A stretch of DNA of 64,000 bases from contig OX328104.1 of the NCBI GenBank assembly GCA_946811185.2, positions 46,050,505 through 46,114,504 on the forward strand, read 5' to 3'. Within the stretch, counting starts at the first letter, position 1, and each line of letters starts with the position of its first letter. This DNA is from Hippopus hippopus (taxonomy: Eukaryota > Mollusca > Bivalvia > Cardiida > Cardiidae). Below the pieces are notes generated by a model, which searched no databases, was not told where the DNA came from, and worked only from the letters and a program-made list of their open reading frames with translations. The position numbers and the translations under genes are program-made. This document shows positions 23,207 to 33,956 of the stretch, piece after piece.

Positions 23207-23453
23207 ATTGTTTAGGATATAGATCTATAAGATACACAATGTGCAACAGTTAAACGTTACGTTAAAAGTGCTGGGCCCGGCAGTACAGTTCATTACAGTC
23301 TGACCATCGACCAAGCATCATTATATTAGGCCTACAATAACGATATCAAGAACGGAGACAAAGTAGCCTAGTTGAGGAAACAAACTACATAAAAAAAATT
23401 GTATCAAGAAGAAGCCAAGAGGTTGCAGGCCCCCTCTTCTTAACCAACACTAC

Positions 23454-23618
23454 CTGCAGACGACAAATAAAATGTGATCCAAATGATGAGATCCGTCATC
23501 AACGGAAAGCAATGTAGAAAAAGAAGACAACGATGGTATCTAGCACTCTCTCCCATATGCACAATGTTTCCAAACGCTCCCTTCTTCGGGGTCGTTAAAC
23601 TCGGGATTGTTTATTTAA
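23454..23618 (-). mobile_element. MITE-C, diverged
   Basis: CTGCAGACGACAAATAAAAT, ATGTTTCCAAACGCTCCC and TCGTTAAACTCGGGATTG. Confidence 0.5.
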
Positions 23619-23699
23619 TCAATGTTAAAAAGCGACCTTGTAAAGCATCCGCATACACTTTTAGATGGTATTGATATCGAAGATCGTGGACCAAAGCCA

Positions 23700-23894
23700 A
23701 AAAGACGACAACAGAAATGTGAAAAATTGTGGGAATTCTTTTTGAAACCGTTGAGAACATCCTGGTGACCCTTTCCTATTATACTTTATACCCCTTCAAA
23801 GGGATATTACATTTTTTAGCCACGACAAGTCTGTCGTCTGCAAATCCTTTCAGTTTCGTCGAGTCTAAAGTTTTGTTGTTTGGTAAAGAGTTTA
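23700..23894 (+). mobile_element. MITE-C, diverged
   Basis: TCTGTCGTCTGCAAATCC and TGTTGTTTGGTAAAGAGTTT at the right. The left 60 bp match 24600-24665. Confidence 0.5.
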
Positions 23895-24129
23895 ACGCGC
23901 GCTGTGGTATACAACAATAAAGGGGGCAGTGTTTCGAAATGCTTTGATTTATACGATAGATAATTGAAATAAAAAACCTTTTCAAATCTCTGGGGAGTCT
24001 GGACAAAAGACTGGATGATTTATAGCAGACGGAAGTCATTATGAAAATCACTGAAATCTGGTGTGATATGACAGACTGTGTAAGGAAGATAAACAAGAGT
24101 ATGATATATGATCTCTGTAAAAAAGGAGA

Positions 24130-24251
24130 TGTGTTTCAATAACTTTCAGGATTAATTCTTAGAGATTATTTACCAGAACACGATCTTCTTTTAATCCTTT
24201 ACCAGACGACAAAATAATAGACCGGTCAAAACTGAAAGCAACTGCAAAAGA
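24130..24251 (-). mobile_element. MITE-C fragment with duplicated flank
   Basis: TTTAATCCTTTACCAGACG and neighbours match 24495-24610 across the intervening MITE-A, including AGATTATTTAC.AGAACACG upstream. Confidence 0.45.
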
Positions 24252-24491
24252 GGGTTTGATGCATCTCTGTGATACATTATACCAACGAGTCGTCACATAA
24301 TTAAAGATTCATAAAAAGCATTTTGTCTAACAAACGACTGAATTATTCGGTAAACTGGTCCTTTGAATTACAGAAAATTGGCCAATAGCGAAATGTTTCG
24401 GCTCAGGTGAGCCTGCGCGTACTACGCAGGCTGACCTGGCTCAATACTTTTTGCAGATGCATTAAGCCTCCTTTTCACAGGGCGTAGCTCA
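24252..24491 (-). mobile_element. MITE-A
   Basis: GCATCTCTGTGATACATTAT to GGGCGTAGCTCA. Palindrome GAGCCTGCGCGTACTACGCA. Confidence 0.65.
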
Positions 24492-24494
24492 GAT

Positions 24495-24780
24495 GTTTTG
24501 CAATATGCCTCAAAATTTATTGTTGGAGATTATTTACTAGAACACGATCATTTGTTGAACCCAAACAACAAATTTTTGGACTGGTCCAAATTCAGAGCGG
24601 TTGCAGACTACAGCAGAAATGTGAAAAATTGTGGGAATTCTTTTTGAAACCGTTGAAAACATTGTGAAAAGGAAAAAAAAAAAGCTGATAATCAGTTGTT
24701 GTTTTTTTTCCTCACGATGTTCTCAGGCGCAATCGTCTGCAGAGTCGCTCAATCTCGGGATTGTTTGGTAAACGGTTTTA
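24495..24780 (-). mobile_element. MITE-C with duplicated flank
   Basis: GCAGACTACAGCAGAAATGTG, TTGTTTGGTAAACGGTTTTA end. The palindrome is A-rich and degraded. Confidence 0.5.
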
Positions 24781-24837
24781 AAAGACGGGAGTCCAGACAT
24801 TACGGACAGTGCCGATTTTTTTCAGCGGCAAACCACA

Positions 24838-24965
24838 TGAGCCGTACCATGGCAAAAGGGGGTTTCATGAATCCCCGGGACGCATTATACCAAGCGAGTC
24901 ACAACCCATTTTGTCTAACATCATGAGGTAGAATGGTACTTTGTCATGCAGAAAAACCGATAAAT
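24838..24965 (-). mobile_element. MITE-A end fragment
   Basis: TGAGCCGTACCATGGCAAAA, then ACGCATTATACCAAGCGAGT; cut after GAGGTAGAATGGTACTTTG. Confidence 0.5.
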
Positions 24966-25013
24966 CCCATCCACTTGAATCCAAAAAGATTTATATCATA
25001 TAGGCTTGATTGA

Positions 25014-25105
25014 AAAAGCGGACGTCACAGATGCAAGATCAGACTGCACATTCTGTGCAGTCTGATCTTGATCTATGTCGTCAGAAAAGGTCCCTGATTT
25101 CGCCT
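25014..25105. mobile_element. MITE-D core
   Basis: GATCAGACTGCACATTCTGT palindrome with TATGTCGTCAGAAAAGGTCC. Confidence 0.6.
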
Positions 25106-25319
25106 ACGGCATACGCTAGTACATGCTTCCAGCTTCTATACATATTCGTATATAGAAAAAAGCGTTCAATTCAGTCACTAGATTATTAGACAGCGAGACG
25201 TGAAAATGTTAGCCGTTTGACCACGACATGTTTGAATTTTCTTGGTTTCGATATTGTTGAAATAGTCGTTGCAATTGCAATGGCGTTTGGCCAGAATCCA
25301 ACAATGGGGGTTGAGAAAC

Positions 25320-25422
25320 AGATAGGCGGACGGACGGATAGACTGATCAAAGGAAGGAAGACAAGAAGGAAGGAAGGAGGAGGTAAGGACGGAAGGGAGA
25401 GAGGAAAAAAAAAAAAAAAAAA
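25320..25422. repeat. purine-rich GGAAGGAAGACAAGAAGG tract with poly-A
   Basis: A nearly pure purine strand of GGAAG/GGAAGA words ends in about 18 A. Frames through it on both strands are artefacts. Confidence 0.7.
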
Positions 25423-25675
25423 TATGCGGAGTGAGTTTGCTCTCAAATAAGCCTGCAGGAGCCCTCAGAATAGAATGTCCACATTTTTGACCAATTACAA
25501 ATTTCCATTTATTCATTCGAATATATCAATACAAAGAAGTAGGCCTACATCAAACGCCAACACATTCAGTTACGACGAAAAAACCGAGCTCTTTTCTATT
25601 CGGATGAAAAATTTACGGCTGCTGTTTTGGTCTGTTTCTTGTGCCGCGGGGCCGAACTATTTTCTCTTCACAGAA

Positions 25676-25872
25676 AGAATGTGCGGTTAATCACATTGAC
25701 GGAAACGAAACAATACTTGCCAGGAACTTTGGTGCAGTCATACGCATCAACAGTTTTGACAGCTAACATGGAAAGTGATGAGCATCTTCAACTTCATCAA
25801 AGAATCTCGAGTACTTGGCTGAAAATGGCAGACATTTTATTGCGTAAATTACACGTTACCGCTTCTGTCTAA
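25676..25872 (+). other. possible terminal coding exon, weak
   Basis: A pyrimidine-rich TTTTCTCTTCACAG acceptor-like site is followed by about 65 open codons to a TAA at 25870-25872. The reading frame contains TKQYLPGTLVQSYAS and ISSTWLKMADILLRKLHV. The amino-acid pattern looks protein-like but I recognise no family, and no partner exon was found. Confidence 0.2.
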
Positions 25873-26048
25873 GATTTTCTAGTTCAAAGTAGACCATGTT
25901 TAAAAACATTCCTAAGAGAAATTTCTTCTTCAGCCATCTTGTTTTGACATGTAAATATTGGTTAATTTAGGCCCTATGTTCATCATCCCTATTTTACAGG
26001 AATATTTTAAATGTCGTCCAAAATCTGAAATATGCTATATATGTATGC

Positions 26049-26070
26049 ACATCTCTCTCTCTCTCTCTCA
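26049..26070. repeat. (CT)n microsatellite
   Basis: About nine CT dinucleotides. Confidence 0.8.
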
Positions 26071-26365
26071 TTAGCCGGGAATTAATTTTAGTCTGTTTTC
26101 TTGAAATAGTCGTTCTGTGTAATGAAAAACCGTTCAACCCCCTCTCTTCCCCCTCTCCCCCCATCACACTGAACACCATAAATCGACCAAACAGCCCTAT
26201 ACAATTGCTAATAAGAAAACCTTGTACGCCAAAAAAACAGACTGCACATCTGCAATAACCATTAGTTCACAACCTGTTCTTTCCATATTATTTTCTTGTA
26301 TAGATCATGTATAGCATTACCGCCTGCACAAAACTTTTTTTTTTTATCCTGAATTAACCTACTTT

Positions 26366-26547
26366 TATAATGACAGGAGAAATTGCTCGTGACGAGCATT
26401 AGAAAACACTGTGGGATTCTCCTTTGCCCACGTTGTTTTCTATCCTTTCAAAGACAAATTGAATAAGGTGTGCAACATTTAATTTGTCGTCTGCAATGCT
26501 TTCAATTTGGACCAGCCTAAAGTTTTGTCGTCTGGCCAAGTGTTTAA
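26366..26547 (+). mobile_element. MITE-C, diverged
   Basis: TCGTGACGAGCATTAG core, TAATTTGTCGTCTGCAATGC and TTGTCGTCTGGCCAAGTG. Confidence 0.5.
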
Positions 26548-26628
26548 GAATATCAGGGGGAATGTTACCGCAAGTCTGACGTTCTGACGAGCCCCAATAG
26601 CTCTAGCTGGTTGAGCATAGGACTTGTG

Positions 26629-26820
26629 AAGGTTCTTAGTCTCATTCTCTAGCTCAAGATTTTCCAAATTTGAAAGTGACACAACTTCTGATTGGCTAAA
26701 CCAATGGTTTAGCCAATCAGAAGTTGTGTCACATTCAAATTTAGAAAATTCTAGAGAATAAAATGAATGTAGAGAATAGGATAAAGAATGTACTTAGGTA
26801 TGGTTGGTGAATACGGGGCC
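26629..26820 (+). mobile_element. MITE-P, complete palindrome
   Basis: ACAACTTCTGATTGGCTAAA at 26681 pairs exactly with its complement beginning near 26705. Ends TTCTTAGTCTCATTCT and ATGGTTGGTGAATACGG. Confidence 0.75.
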
Positions 26821-26910
26821 TGGCTGGTTGAGCATGAGACCTTTGAACCTCAAATTTTGGGCCACTTGAGGGTGTGGGTTCGATCCCCATGAGTGGCCAC
26901 CTATAATTAC
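26821..26910 (+). mobile_element. tRNA-like SINE head, third type
   Basis: CTGGCTGGTTGAGCATGAGA as A-box-like and GTGTGGGTTCGATCCCCATG as a strong B-box, with GGCCACC afterwards. A partial CTAGCTGGTTGAGCATAGGA copy lies at 26603. It sits directly after MITE-P. Not a functional tRNA by fold. Confidence 0.5.
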
Positions 26911-27141
26911 TTAAAGCTTTTCCACGCAATCCTGAATATTAACGACCCCAAAGAAGAAGACTCTTGAAAGAATTGTGGAATAAGGAGGAAATGCTAGTAA
27001 CAAGCGTCTTCTCCTTATTCCACAATGTTTTCTAGCCTATAAAAGTCAGAAATCATTATTTGAGCTACGTTAATTTTGTCGTCTGCAAATGCTTTGAATT
27101 TGGTATGGTCCGATTTTTTACTTTTTTTCGTTTGGTAAAGT
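26911..27141 (+). mobile_element. MITE-C
   Basis: TTAAAGCTTTTCCACGCAAT to TTTTCGTTTGGTAAAGTG. Palindrome near 26975-27015. Confidence 0.65.
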
Positions 27142-27275
27142 GTCTCTCGAATGAGACGCTTAACGAATGTTCCGTTTGACGGCGCTACACACAATGCATG
27201 CTATTCAAAGAATAAAGCATAACTTCAGATAGGTTTCATCCTGTATCTTGCAGTATCCCCCGTAATGTAACTGAA

Positions 27276-27457
27276 GGGATAAAAAAAAAAAAAAATATGG
27301 AAAAGGAGAAATTATCTGTAACAAGCAAATACCCCTTTTTCCCACAATGTTTTTCGTAATTTTAAAGAAAAAGCAATTTCTTTTCTTGTACAAGTGATTA
27401 TTCTTTTGTGCAATTCGTGATGGTTGTTAAAATTATGGATTGTTCGAGAAAGGGTTA
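27276..27457. mobile_element. MITE-C, diverged
   Basis: TATGGAAAAGGAGAAATTAT and CCCACAATGTTTTTCG. End GTTCGAGAAAGGGTTAA. Confidence 0.5.
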
Positions 27458-27499
27458 ATTGGGTAGTTCTATCAAACATAAAATACTAAGTTCAGTAAA

Positions 27500-28015
27500 G
27501 CCCATATTCACCAACCATTCTCAAGAACGTTCTTAGTCTTATTCTACAGAATTTTCTAAATCTGAAAGTAACACGACTTCTGATTGGCTAAAGCATTTGG
27601 TTTAAAAAAAATCTTGGAGAACAAGACTAAGAATATTCTTAAAGATACATACTTACAGCCAGAGAGAAAAAAACGCCGTTAAACTTTGATGGACTGTAAA
27701 CTAGTTCAGAATTTAGTCAGCTGTGTAAACATTGAAAAATTACCGATATATATGGTGTAAGGAATAAATAAATATATTAAAGATTTTCGATTTAAAACTG
27801 AAAACGTCAAAACAGAGATTTCTTCGATGGCCTCCCGAGAATGAAATGCATTTTCTATCTGTCGTTATCTGTTCAACCTTGCAACCGCCAGGGGCAGCAT
27901 TTGGCATGAAAATACAAAAATGGTAATAGTTTGATAAAATAAAGATAAAATGGGTTAAAATCTGACTAAGAACGAGTAGATATGTATTTCTAAGAACGGT
28001 TAAGGAATACGGGCC
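27500..28015 (+). mobile_element. MITE-P interrupted by MITE-E
   Basis: The P element runs 27500-27642 (CCATATTCACCAACCATTC to AAGAATATTCTTAA) and resumes at 27991 with TAAGAACGGTTAAGGAATAC. The interrupting block is MITE-E. Confidence 0.7.
27643..27990 (+). mobile_element. MITE-E nested in MITE-P
   Basis: It starts AGATACATACTTACAGCC and ends GTAGATATGTATTTC, with TAA on both sides (27640-27642, 27991-27993) as a 3-bp target duplication. The open frame 27740-28060 on the minus strand has no coding support. Confidence 0.7.
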
Positions 28016-28222
28016 CACACTGCACGTCCATGCAATCTGATCCTGGTCCACTCTCATCACTCAAGTCACGGTAGGTTGCGATAATGCATTGCCAAAGCAA
28101 CGTCGACGTAGAGTCGGAAAAATCTAGAATCATATCGAATGCATATTCAGTGCAAATCAGTATGCATATATGTAAATATCTCCATCAAGATTTTAATCGG
28201 CAATCGAGCGATATCAGTATAA

Positions 28223-28483
28223 GCAACCCTTTACCGACAATCCCAAACTTTGACGACCCTTAACACTTTACCAAACGAACAAAAAAAAAACTTGTCGAAA
28301 TTTAAAGCGTTTGCAGATGACAAATCAAAAGTTGCTCAAATCCTGGATTTCTTTTCAAATGGTAGAAAACATTGTGGGAAAAGGAGAAAATGCTGGTTAC
28401 CAGCATTTTCTCCTTTTCCCACAATGTTTTCTAAAGCCTTCTCCTTCAGGGTCGTTAAAGGGTGGGATTGTATGGTACAGTTT
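28223..28483 (-). mobile_element. MITE-C with a stub of a second copy
   Basis: The stub AACCCTTTACCGACAATCCC at 28225 is followed by a complete copy from TTAACACTTTACCAAACG (28259). Its perfect palindrome is centred near 28399. The short open frames here come from this repeat. Confidence 0.75.
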
Positions 28484-28651
28484 AAAGGAGTAGACTTTCG
28501 AAAACATTGTGGGAAAAAGAAGGAGACGCCCTTAACTAGCATTTTCTCTGTTTCTCAGAATGTTTCCTGCGCTTTCAAAGTGAAGTCAAACCATCTGCAG
28601 ATGCTTTTATAATAGACAGGTAAAAATCTTGTAACCTGGTAAAGAGTCAAC
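28484..28651 (+). mobile_element. MITE-C, truncated left
   Basis: CGAAAACATTGTGGGAAAAA, then GCATTTTCTCTGTTTCTCAG and CCTGGTAAAGAGTCAAC. Confidence 0.6.
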
Positions 28652-28837
28652 ACTTAACAGTTAAGGTATTTGCAGATGACAAGTTTAATATGGTTCATAT
28701 AATGTGATTTGTCTTCGATAAGGCGGGAAACATCCTAGGAAAAGGAGAAAATGCTGGTTTTCAGCATTTTCTCCTTTTTTCAATATGTTTTTATTCTCGG
28801 GTTTGTTGAAACTCGGGATTGGTTGGTACTAGGTTAA
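28652..28837 (-). mobile_element. MITE-C
   Basis: AAGGTATTTGCAGATGACAA arm left, palindrome GAAAATGCTGGTTTTCAGCA, TTGGTACTAGGTTAAAC end. Three C copies stand in series here. Confidence 0.65.
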
Positions 28838-28899
28838 ACGGCTAAATAAATAATTGTATGAGACATTTCTTAGGATTGAATGTATTAGAGTTTGAAGTT

Positions 28900-29140
28900 C
28901 TCCGTTTTAACAGCTTAGGTCATATCACGGCGGTCAGAGCACCTACGCATGTGTTTCCTATCTTTCTCACACCAGAACTGACACAACTTTCTTTCCAAGT
29001 CACTGACTACTTTCTCACGTACATCAGAGGAGAGGGGCGAAAAATCGCAGGACAGAGAGTTTGACTGAACCGGGTATCGAACTCACAACTACCAAATCAC
29101 GATTCAGATACGCTAACCACTGAGATACCAAGTTCTTGAT
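28900..29140 (-). mobile_element. SINE-G, inverted, full length
   Basis: The B-box complement GGGTATCGAACTC and A-box complement CGCTAACCACTGAGATACC lie near 29075-29130. The body GTGTTTCCTATCTTTCTCAC and TTTCCAAGTCACTGACTACT lies to the left. Confidence 0.75.
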
Positions 29141-29312
29141 CTACGCTGTCCCCAAAAGCTTACTGTTTCGCACTATTAGCCTAAGGGAGAATGATAGAAA
29201 TGTTGGAACAAACGGCCTACTAATTAATTCCGTCGATGAAAATTCATGGGACATTGTCTTTGATAGGACAACGTTGGCCATCAGTGTGATTTGCCGTGTC
29301 ACGTGAAAAAGG

Positions 29313-29412
29313 GGTTCAGACTGTCGTTTGTTTGTTTTTTGTTTGCTTGGCCGGCTGTTTGTTTGTTTGTTTGTCTGTTTGTTAGTCTGTGTATTTGTCT
29401 GTCTGTTTATTT
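29313..29412. repeat. (GTTT)n / (GTCT)n microsatellite
   Basis: GTTTGTTTGTTT and GTCTGTCTGTTT runs. The minus open frame NRQTNTQTNKQTNKQT is an artefact of it. Confidence 0.8.
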
Positions 29413-29446
29413 GTTTCTTCAACCATTTCAATGCCATAAACAAAAA

Positions 29447-29550
29447 CAGGATCTCTTGCGGACGGCATAGACTTAGATCAGACTACACAGAACGTGCAGT
29501 CTGATCTTGATCTATGCCGTCTGCTTATTTAGTCAAGCCTAAAAGGTAAC
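29447..29550. mobile_element. MITE-D core
   Basis: Palindrome CGGCATAGACTTAGATCAGA and complement across 29460-29522. Confidence 0.6.
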
Positions 29551-29970
29551 TGAAAGTTCTGAAAATACTGACAGACTAGTGAATGTGGAATAAGCGGCCA
29601 TAGTAAAGATAAAACTTGTTTGGTCCAAGATCGAAGAAAAATAGTCCAATTCGGTTTATGAAGTCAAATCCGGTCCGATTCGATTATTATGTCTAATCTA
29701 GTTCGATCCAGTTACTTTAACTAATGTATATAGCCATTTACTTATCACGATTTGAAATAACGTGGAAAAAATTATGCCAGTTTGTTGATCTTTATTTGAA
29801 TACCTTCTAGAGTTCACTGTTAGATGATTTTCCACTTTCTTGGACGGACTCATAGTCAGACGAGACCTTCAACAGACGCGAAAACACGAAGATCAAAAAG
29901 GTTGCGTTGGGATAAGTGAGGATGAACCTGATTTGCACAAATTACCGACTTAATCTACATATAAGCAAAT
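29551..29970. other. unassigned sequence
   Basis: GTCCAATTCGGTTTATGAAG / GTCCGATTCGATTATTATG words repeat weakly near 29645-29710. No gene. Confidence 0.4.
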
Positions 29971-30613
29971 GGTTTACAGTCAAAACGTCCCACAGTCAAA
30001 ACGTCCCACTTTTGGTTAAAACGTCCCCCCAATTTGGTTAAAACGTCCCACTATTCCCAAAATTTGGTCAAAACGTCCCACCTCGAATTTTTTAGTTCTT
30101 ATCAACTTCTGATAAATGTTTTAGTGGTTAATAAAACAAGTCAATTTGTGTATGAATTATAAGAATAAAAATGTTTCTTAACAGATTGTGTTGATGTTAA
30201 TTGCAAGTGTGATAAATCGGGTACAAGTGAAAAAGAGAACTCGTTAATTGGTCGGCACATAACGACTAATGAAAATAAAGACAAAACAATATGATTCAAC
30301 TATTTTTGACATAGTTCCTTTGGGCCGATAAAGCGGAATTTCGAACACTTATTCCTTTAGGAATACATTTCTGTGCGTTGTGTGTGAAAGAGAAAACGCA
30401 ACATGCTCTGCAGTGTTCTTGCAGTCGATGTGTTAATGCAATACATGTATTAGCATATTATTATCGCTAAGAGTAGGAAATTTAAGATAGATTTTATTTA
30501 ATTTATGCACATGCATTTGGCATCACGCAGATTCATTTTAACAATTAATAGGTCATCACGGATAATCATCACGTGTACTGACCCTTTGGTCGTAGTTGGT
30601 CGTGTATGTAGGC

Positions 30614-30671
30614 ATACTTGTAATTGCTTTGATTTTGGTCCAGTCCAAACTTTGGTCGTTTTGTAAAGAGA
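30614..30671 (+). mobile_element. MITE-C right-end fragment
   Basis: TTGCTTTGATTTTGGTCCAG and GTCGTTTTGTAAAGAG, inside the 2-kb element. Confidence 0.45.
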
Positions 30672-31043
30672 TAGATCTAATAATCAAATGCCATACCATG
30701 AGGAAAAAAAAAAAGAAAGACGGAAAATAGGCAAGGACAATACAAGATTTTAGTTGCAGTAACTATCGTATACGTTTTCCTTGCACTTGGCAATCGTTAG
30801 ATTTGCTGCAGTACTGATCAAACGGTCAATTCACTTTCTCAGATGCAACTTTTTCGATCTGCCATTTTACTATTAAGTGTGACAAATTTTCAACACCTAA
30901 CCCTTTACACAGCCTGGGTTACAGTGCAATAATTTTTCCCCCTTTTTTATATTTGGACATTTGTTTTTTTCACCAAAATTTTTTGACAAAGTAATGGCAG
31001 AATATAAAAAAGGAAAAAAATGATTGGACGGAACCCAGGCTAC

Positions 31044-31155
31044 CCTTTACCAAACCATCCCGTGTTTTCACGACACTGAAGAATTGGACTCGACCATTGT
31101 GTGGAAAGGAAAAGCCGGTAACAAACGATCTCCCGTTCCTGTTATGCTTTCTTAA
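31044..31155 (+). mobile_element. MITE-C left-part fragment
   Basis: CCCTTTACCAAACCATCCCG and a degraded palindrome (GCCGGTAACAAACG). Confidence 0.4.
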
Positions 31156-31309
31156 ACCGCAATCAACATTAGGGCAAAGCTGTAATAAACTTGTGGTTTG
31201 CAGCTACTTTTTCTTTATGTCCGATGAAGTCATTTATGTATATGTACATGGTCAACTAATGCTCCTTTAAATGGGCAAACCATCGTACACAGTGATTGCT
31301 CTTTTCCTT

Positions 31310-31452
31310 CTTTCCAACAGAAAAACATATTTCTTGGAAAACACTATTGGAAAAGATTAAATGCTGATTACTCGCATATGTCCTTTTCTTACGGTGTTAT
31401 GAACATGTTTCATTCTCTTGGTACATAAGACTTCGGATTGTTTGGATGAGGG
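31310..31452. mobile_element. MITE-C, strongly diverged
   Basis: TTGGAAAACACTATTGGAAA, AATGCTGATTACTCGCATAT and CTTCGGATTGTTTGGATGAG. Confidence 0.35.
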
Positions 31453-32040
31453 TGAAATGGAAACTTTACACCCTAAATTTAATTAGTTATGTCGGAACAC
31501 TGCAGACAGGGAGGCGTTTTAGCCAGTCTAGAAGGCGTTTGAGCGTGTCGAATAAACATTCACGTAGGGAGACAATATGGGCCTTAACCCTTAGCCTACA
31601 TTGTATAAAATATTGATTCTACTTAGCCTACATTAAACAATCTTGATCCTAATTAGCTAAAATCGTAAAAAAATAGATTCATACACACATAAGGGTAGTC
31701 TGGTATTGAAGAACACAATTACGATATTGAATATTGATTTAATAAAATTTGTCGAAAATTAATGTTGTGCCTCTTAAAACTTTAAGTTTGGCAGGATATG
31801 GGTTAAAATTCAATGACCTGCAGCAATAAATGACAACATCATAATGTTAAACATCAAAAGTGAACGTTTTCTGAAATAATCAAACAAGATCCAACTAATA
31901 ACTTTATAAAATATACGGGGATGTCTAACGGGGACGTTTTAGGGGGACGTTTTAACCAATTTGGAATGGAAATGGGGACGTTTTAACCAAAAGTGGACAT
32001 TTTGACTGGGGGACGTTTTGACTAGGGGACGTTTTAACCG

Positions 32041-32672
32041 GATACCAAGCAAACATCTTGTACCTTGTCAATAACATCTTGTTCGGTGTATGACTTTGAA
32101 AGTAGACTATATATCCTTTAAATTGGAGTGGTAGAGATTTTGTAGCCTATGTCAAGATTGTCTTTATTAATAGAATTGCGGTTTCTAAAACAGAAAGAAT
32201 TATTTTCTTTGGGACAGTATTTGGTGATTGTTGAGTATTTTGTTAACGTTTGAATCTGGGTCACTCTGGAAAGCAATAGACTAGCGGTCTTAGAATTGCC
32301 AGTCTACTGGTCAACATTATTAAATCACCTTTTCACCGCTCAGTTAGAGTTTCAATTATTTTATTGCTATGAAATCCGCTTTTGATAGTTAACAACTAGC
32401 CCATTATTTATGTGAATACCTTCAGATATGACAAGCTATTAGAAAATGTCGACCGTTTTGCATGACGACAAGACGAGACAGAACTCAAAACATTGAAAAT
32501 ATTGATTACAATAATAATCATCCTATTTGAAAATACACGAGTGGAACAAATAATGATCTAAAACTTACCGAAAATATCCATGTGATGTGTTCAATATTCA
32601 AGAAGTTTGACGAGTTAGGAGAAGGCTAAAAAAAAAAAATGTAATTGGTTCAATACTTTGTACAGGAAAGTT
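32041..32672. other. unassigned sequence
   Basis: AT-rich. No gene, tandem array or known repeat seen. Confidence 0.4.
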
Positions 32673-33033
32673 GGGACGAACAAGTAAGTGCGAAAAAATC
32701 CACGGACGAAAAAGTCTGTTCGAAAAGCTGGCACCAGCACAAGCGGTAATCGGGCTAGCGGAAATATACTAAACTGCACGTGCAGAATCCTGCTGTGAAC
32801 AAGCTTTTCGTTTCTAAAGTCAAATAGATCCATATAAGGTATGCAAACCCTATTGATGAATCGAAAATTAATCAAAGATGACAACCAACAAAGGAAATCT
32901 AAAAAGGAAAAGCACAAACGTCCTTTCCTAACCCTCCTTTCACATTCGGTCCTGGGCTTGTTCATCAAAAAACCAGTTCGTCCCTTGGTTTCTTTGCCCG
33001 TGGACTTATTCGCACGTGCTTATTCGTCCGACA
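32673..33033. mobile_element. small foldback element with GGACGAA-rich arms
   Basis: The left arm (32673-32722) carries GGGACGAACAAGTAAGTGCG, CCACGGACGAAAAAGTC. The right arm (32964-33033) is its imperfect complement (CCGTGGACTTATTCGCACG, TTATTCGTCCGAC). Open frames on both strands (32615-32968, 32841-33059) run through the arms and are not supported as genes. Related wording occurs at about 38575-38632. Confidence 0.5.
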
Positions 33034-33284
33034 TTATTGCACCTCTCTTTATAAACTGAAATGAATTTTAAATATAACAGAATTATGAAATTCAAGTGGG
33101 GAGATTTGTTTATCTTGTCAGTCTGTTTTATTGATGTTATTCCATCACTGGTATAATATTTCTAAACTTTGCGATTTGTAACATGCTTACAGTCAAGGAT
33201 TCTTCACCACTATTAGTTCCTTCTTGATACTTTGATTACATAACAGCAAAATTCTGAATTAGGAAAAAAATTGACCTTTTCTGT

Positions 33285-33590
33285 GCCATCTCTTGCAACA
33301 GAACCACAGGTGAATGGCGAGCGACAGTGTCTAAAATCATAATATTGCACAATAATACACTGAAAGGTAAACAACTCATAATGTATTTTCAATACCCTAG
33401 TCACGGATTTCACACTGTTCACAAGACATTTTACAACCAGTATTGACATCCATAGTACCAACGGATAGCGGAAACATTATTCTACGAGAAAATCATATCA
33501 CAATTTCAGACATTTCAAACTGCTAACAAAAATCTAGCTTGCAGGTGTCAAACCAACTCGGAAGAGATCTGATTGCATCCATTCGCAAAA
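33285..33590 (-). repeat. left arm of 4.8-kb-spanning inverted duplication
   Basis: It matches the complement of 37797-38095 at roughly 85%: GGTGAATGGCGAGCGACAGT, CATAGTACCAACGGAT and CCAACTCGGAAGAGATCTGA. Unidentified sequence with no convincing frame. Confidence 0.6.
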
Positions 33591-33679
33591 ACTTTAAGAC
33601 TAAAAAGCATTTAAAATGCAAAAGTATTCTGTTTTTATGCAACGTACGCTTCAAGTCCACGAACTTAAAACTATATATA

Positions 33680-33836
33680 CACTAAAGTTTGAACATAATG
33701 TGTTTTTCCATTGTAGGAACCTTTTTTCCATCTGAAAACATCAAGCCGTCTAAACTGTAATCCATTATGGTGTTCTGTGCAGATTTTGTAAAACTTTTTC
33801 TCATTGATTGAGGTTGGACACACCTCCGTGGATAAG
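33680..33836 (+). repeat. direct-repeat unit Y, copy 1
   Basis: GTTTGAACATAATGTGTTTT through TGAGGTTGGACACACCTCCG. It matches 37450-37595 in direct orientation, although the flanking arms are inverted. Confidence 0.65.
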
Positions 33837-33956
33837 GCCTAAAAAAGAAAAAAAGTTTGTTTAGGGTAACGTCTCCAAAAATGTTAGGTAGGGTAGGGGT
33901 CGAATTTTTTTTTGTAATATTTATTTTTTTTTTCCCCAAAGCATTTGAAAGAGCTT

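Larger units (their letters stand above)
29971..32040. mobile_element. 2.07-kb non-autonomous element with AAAACGTCCC-rich inverted ends
   Basis: The left end (29971-30082) holds five AAAACGTCCC words spaced 17-30 bp. The right end (31929-32040) holds five or six GGGACGTTTT complements. GTCAAAACGTCC..CAGTCAAAA.GTCC.ACTTTTGGTTAAAACG is common to both ends in the same order. AAGCAAA flanks both sides (before 29970 and after 32047), a possible target duplication. The interior is AT-rich and contains MITE-C remnants but no transposase. The repeated-motif inverted ends recall Mutator/Phantom-type elements (inference). Confidence 0.6.

Noticed and set aside
29141..29443. 100-codon minus frame with NKQTNKQTN repeats
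   Set aside because: Translation of the GTTT/GTCT microsatellite.
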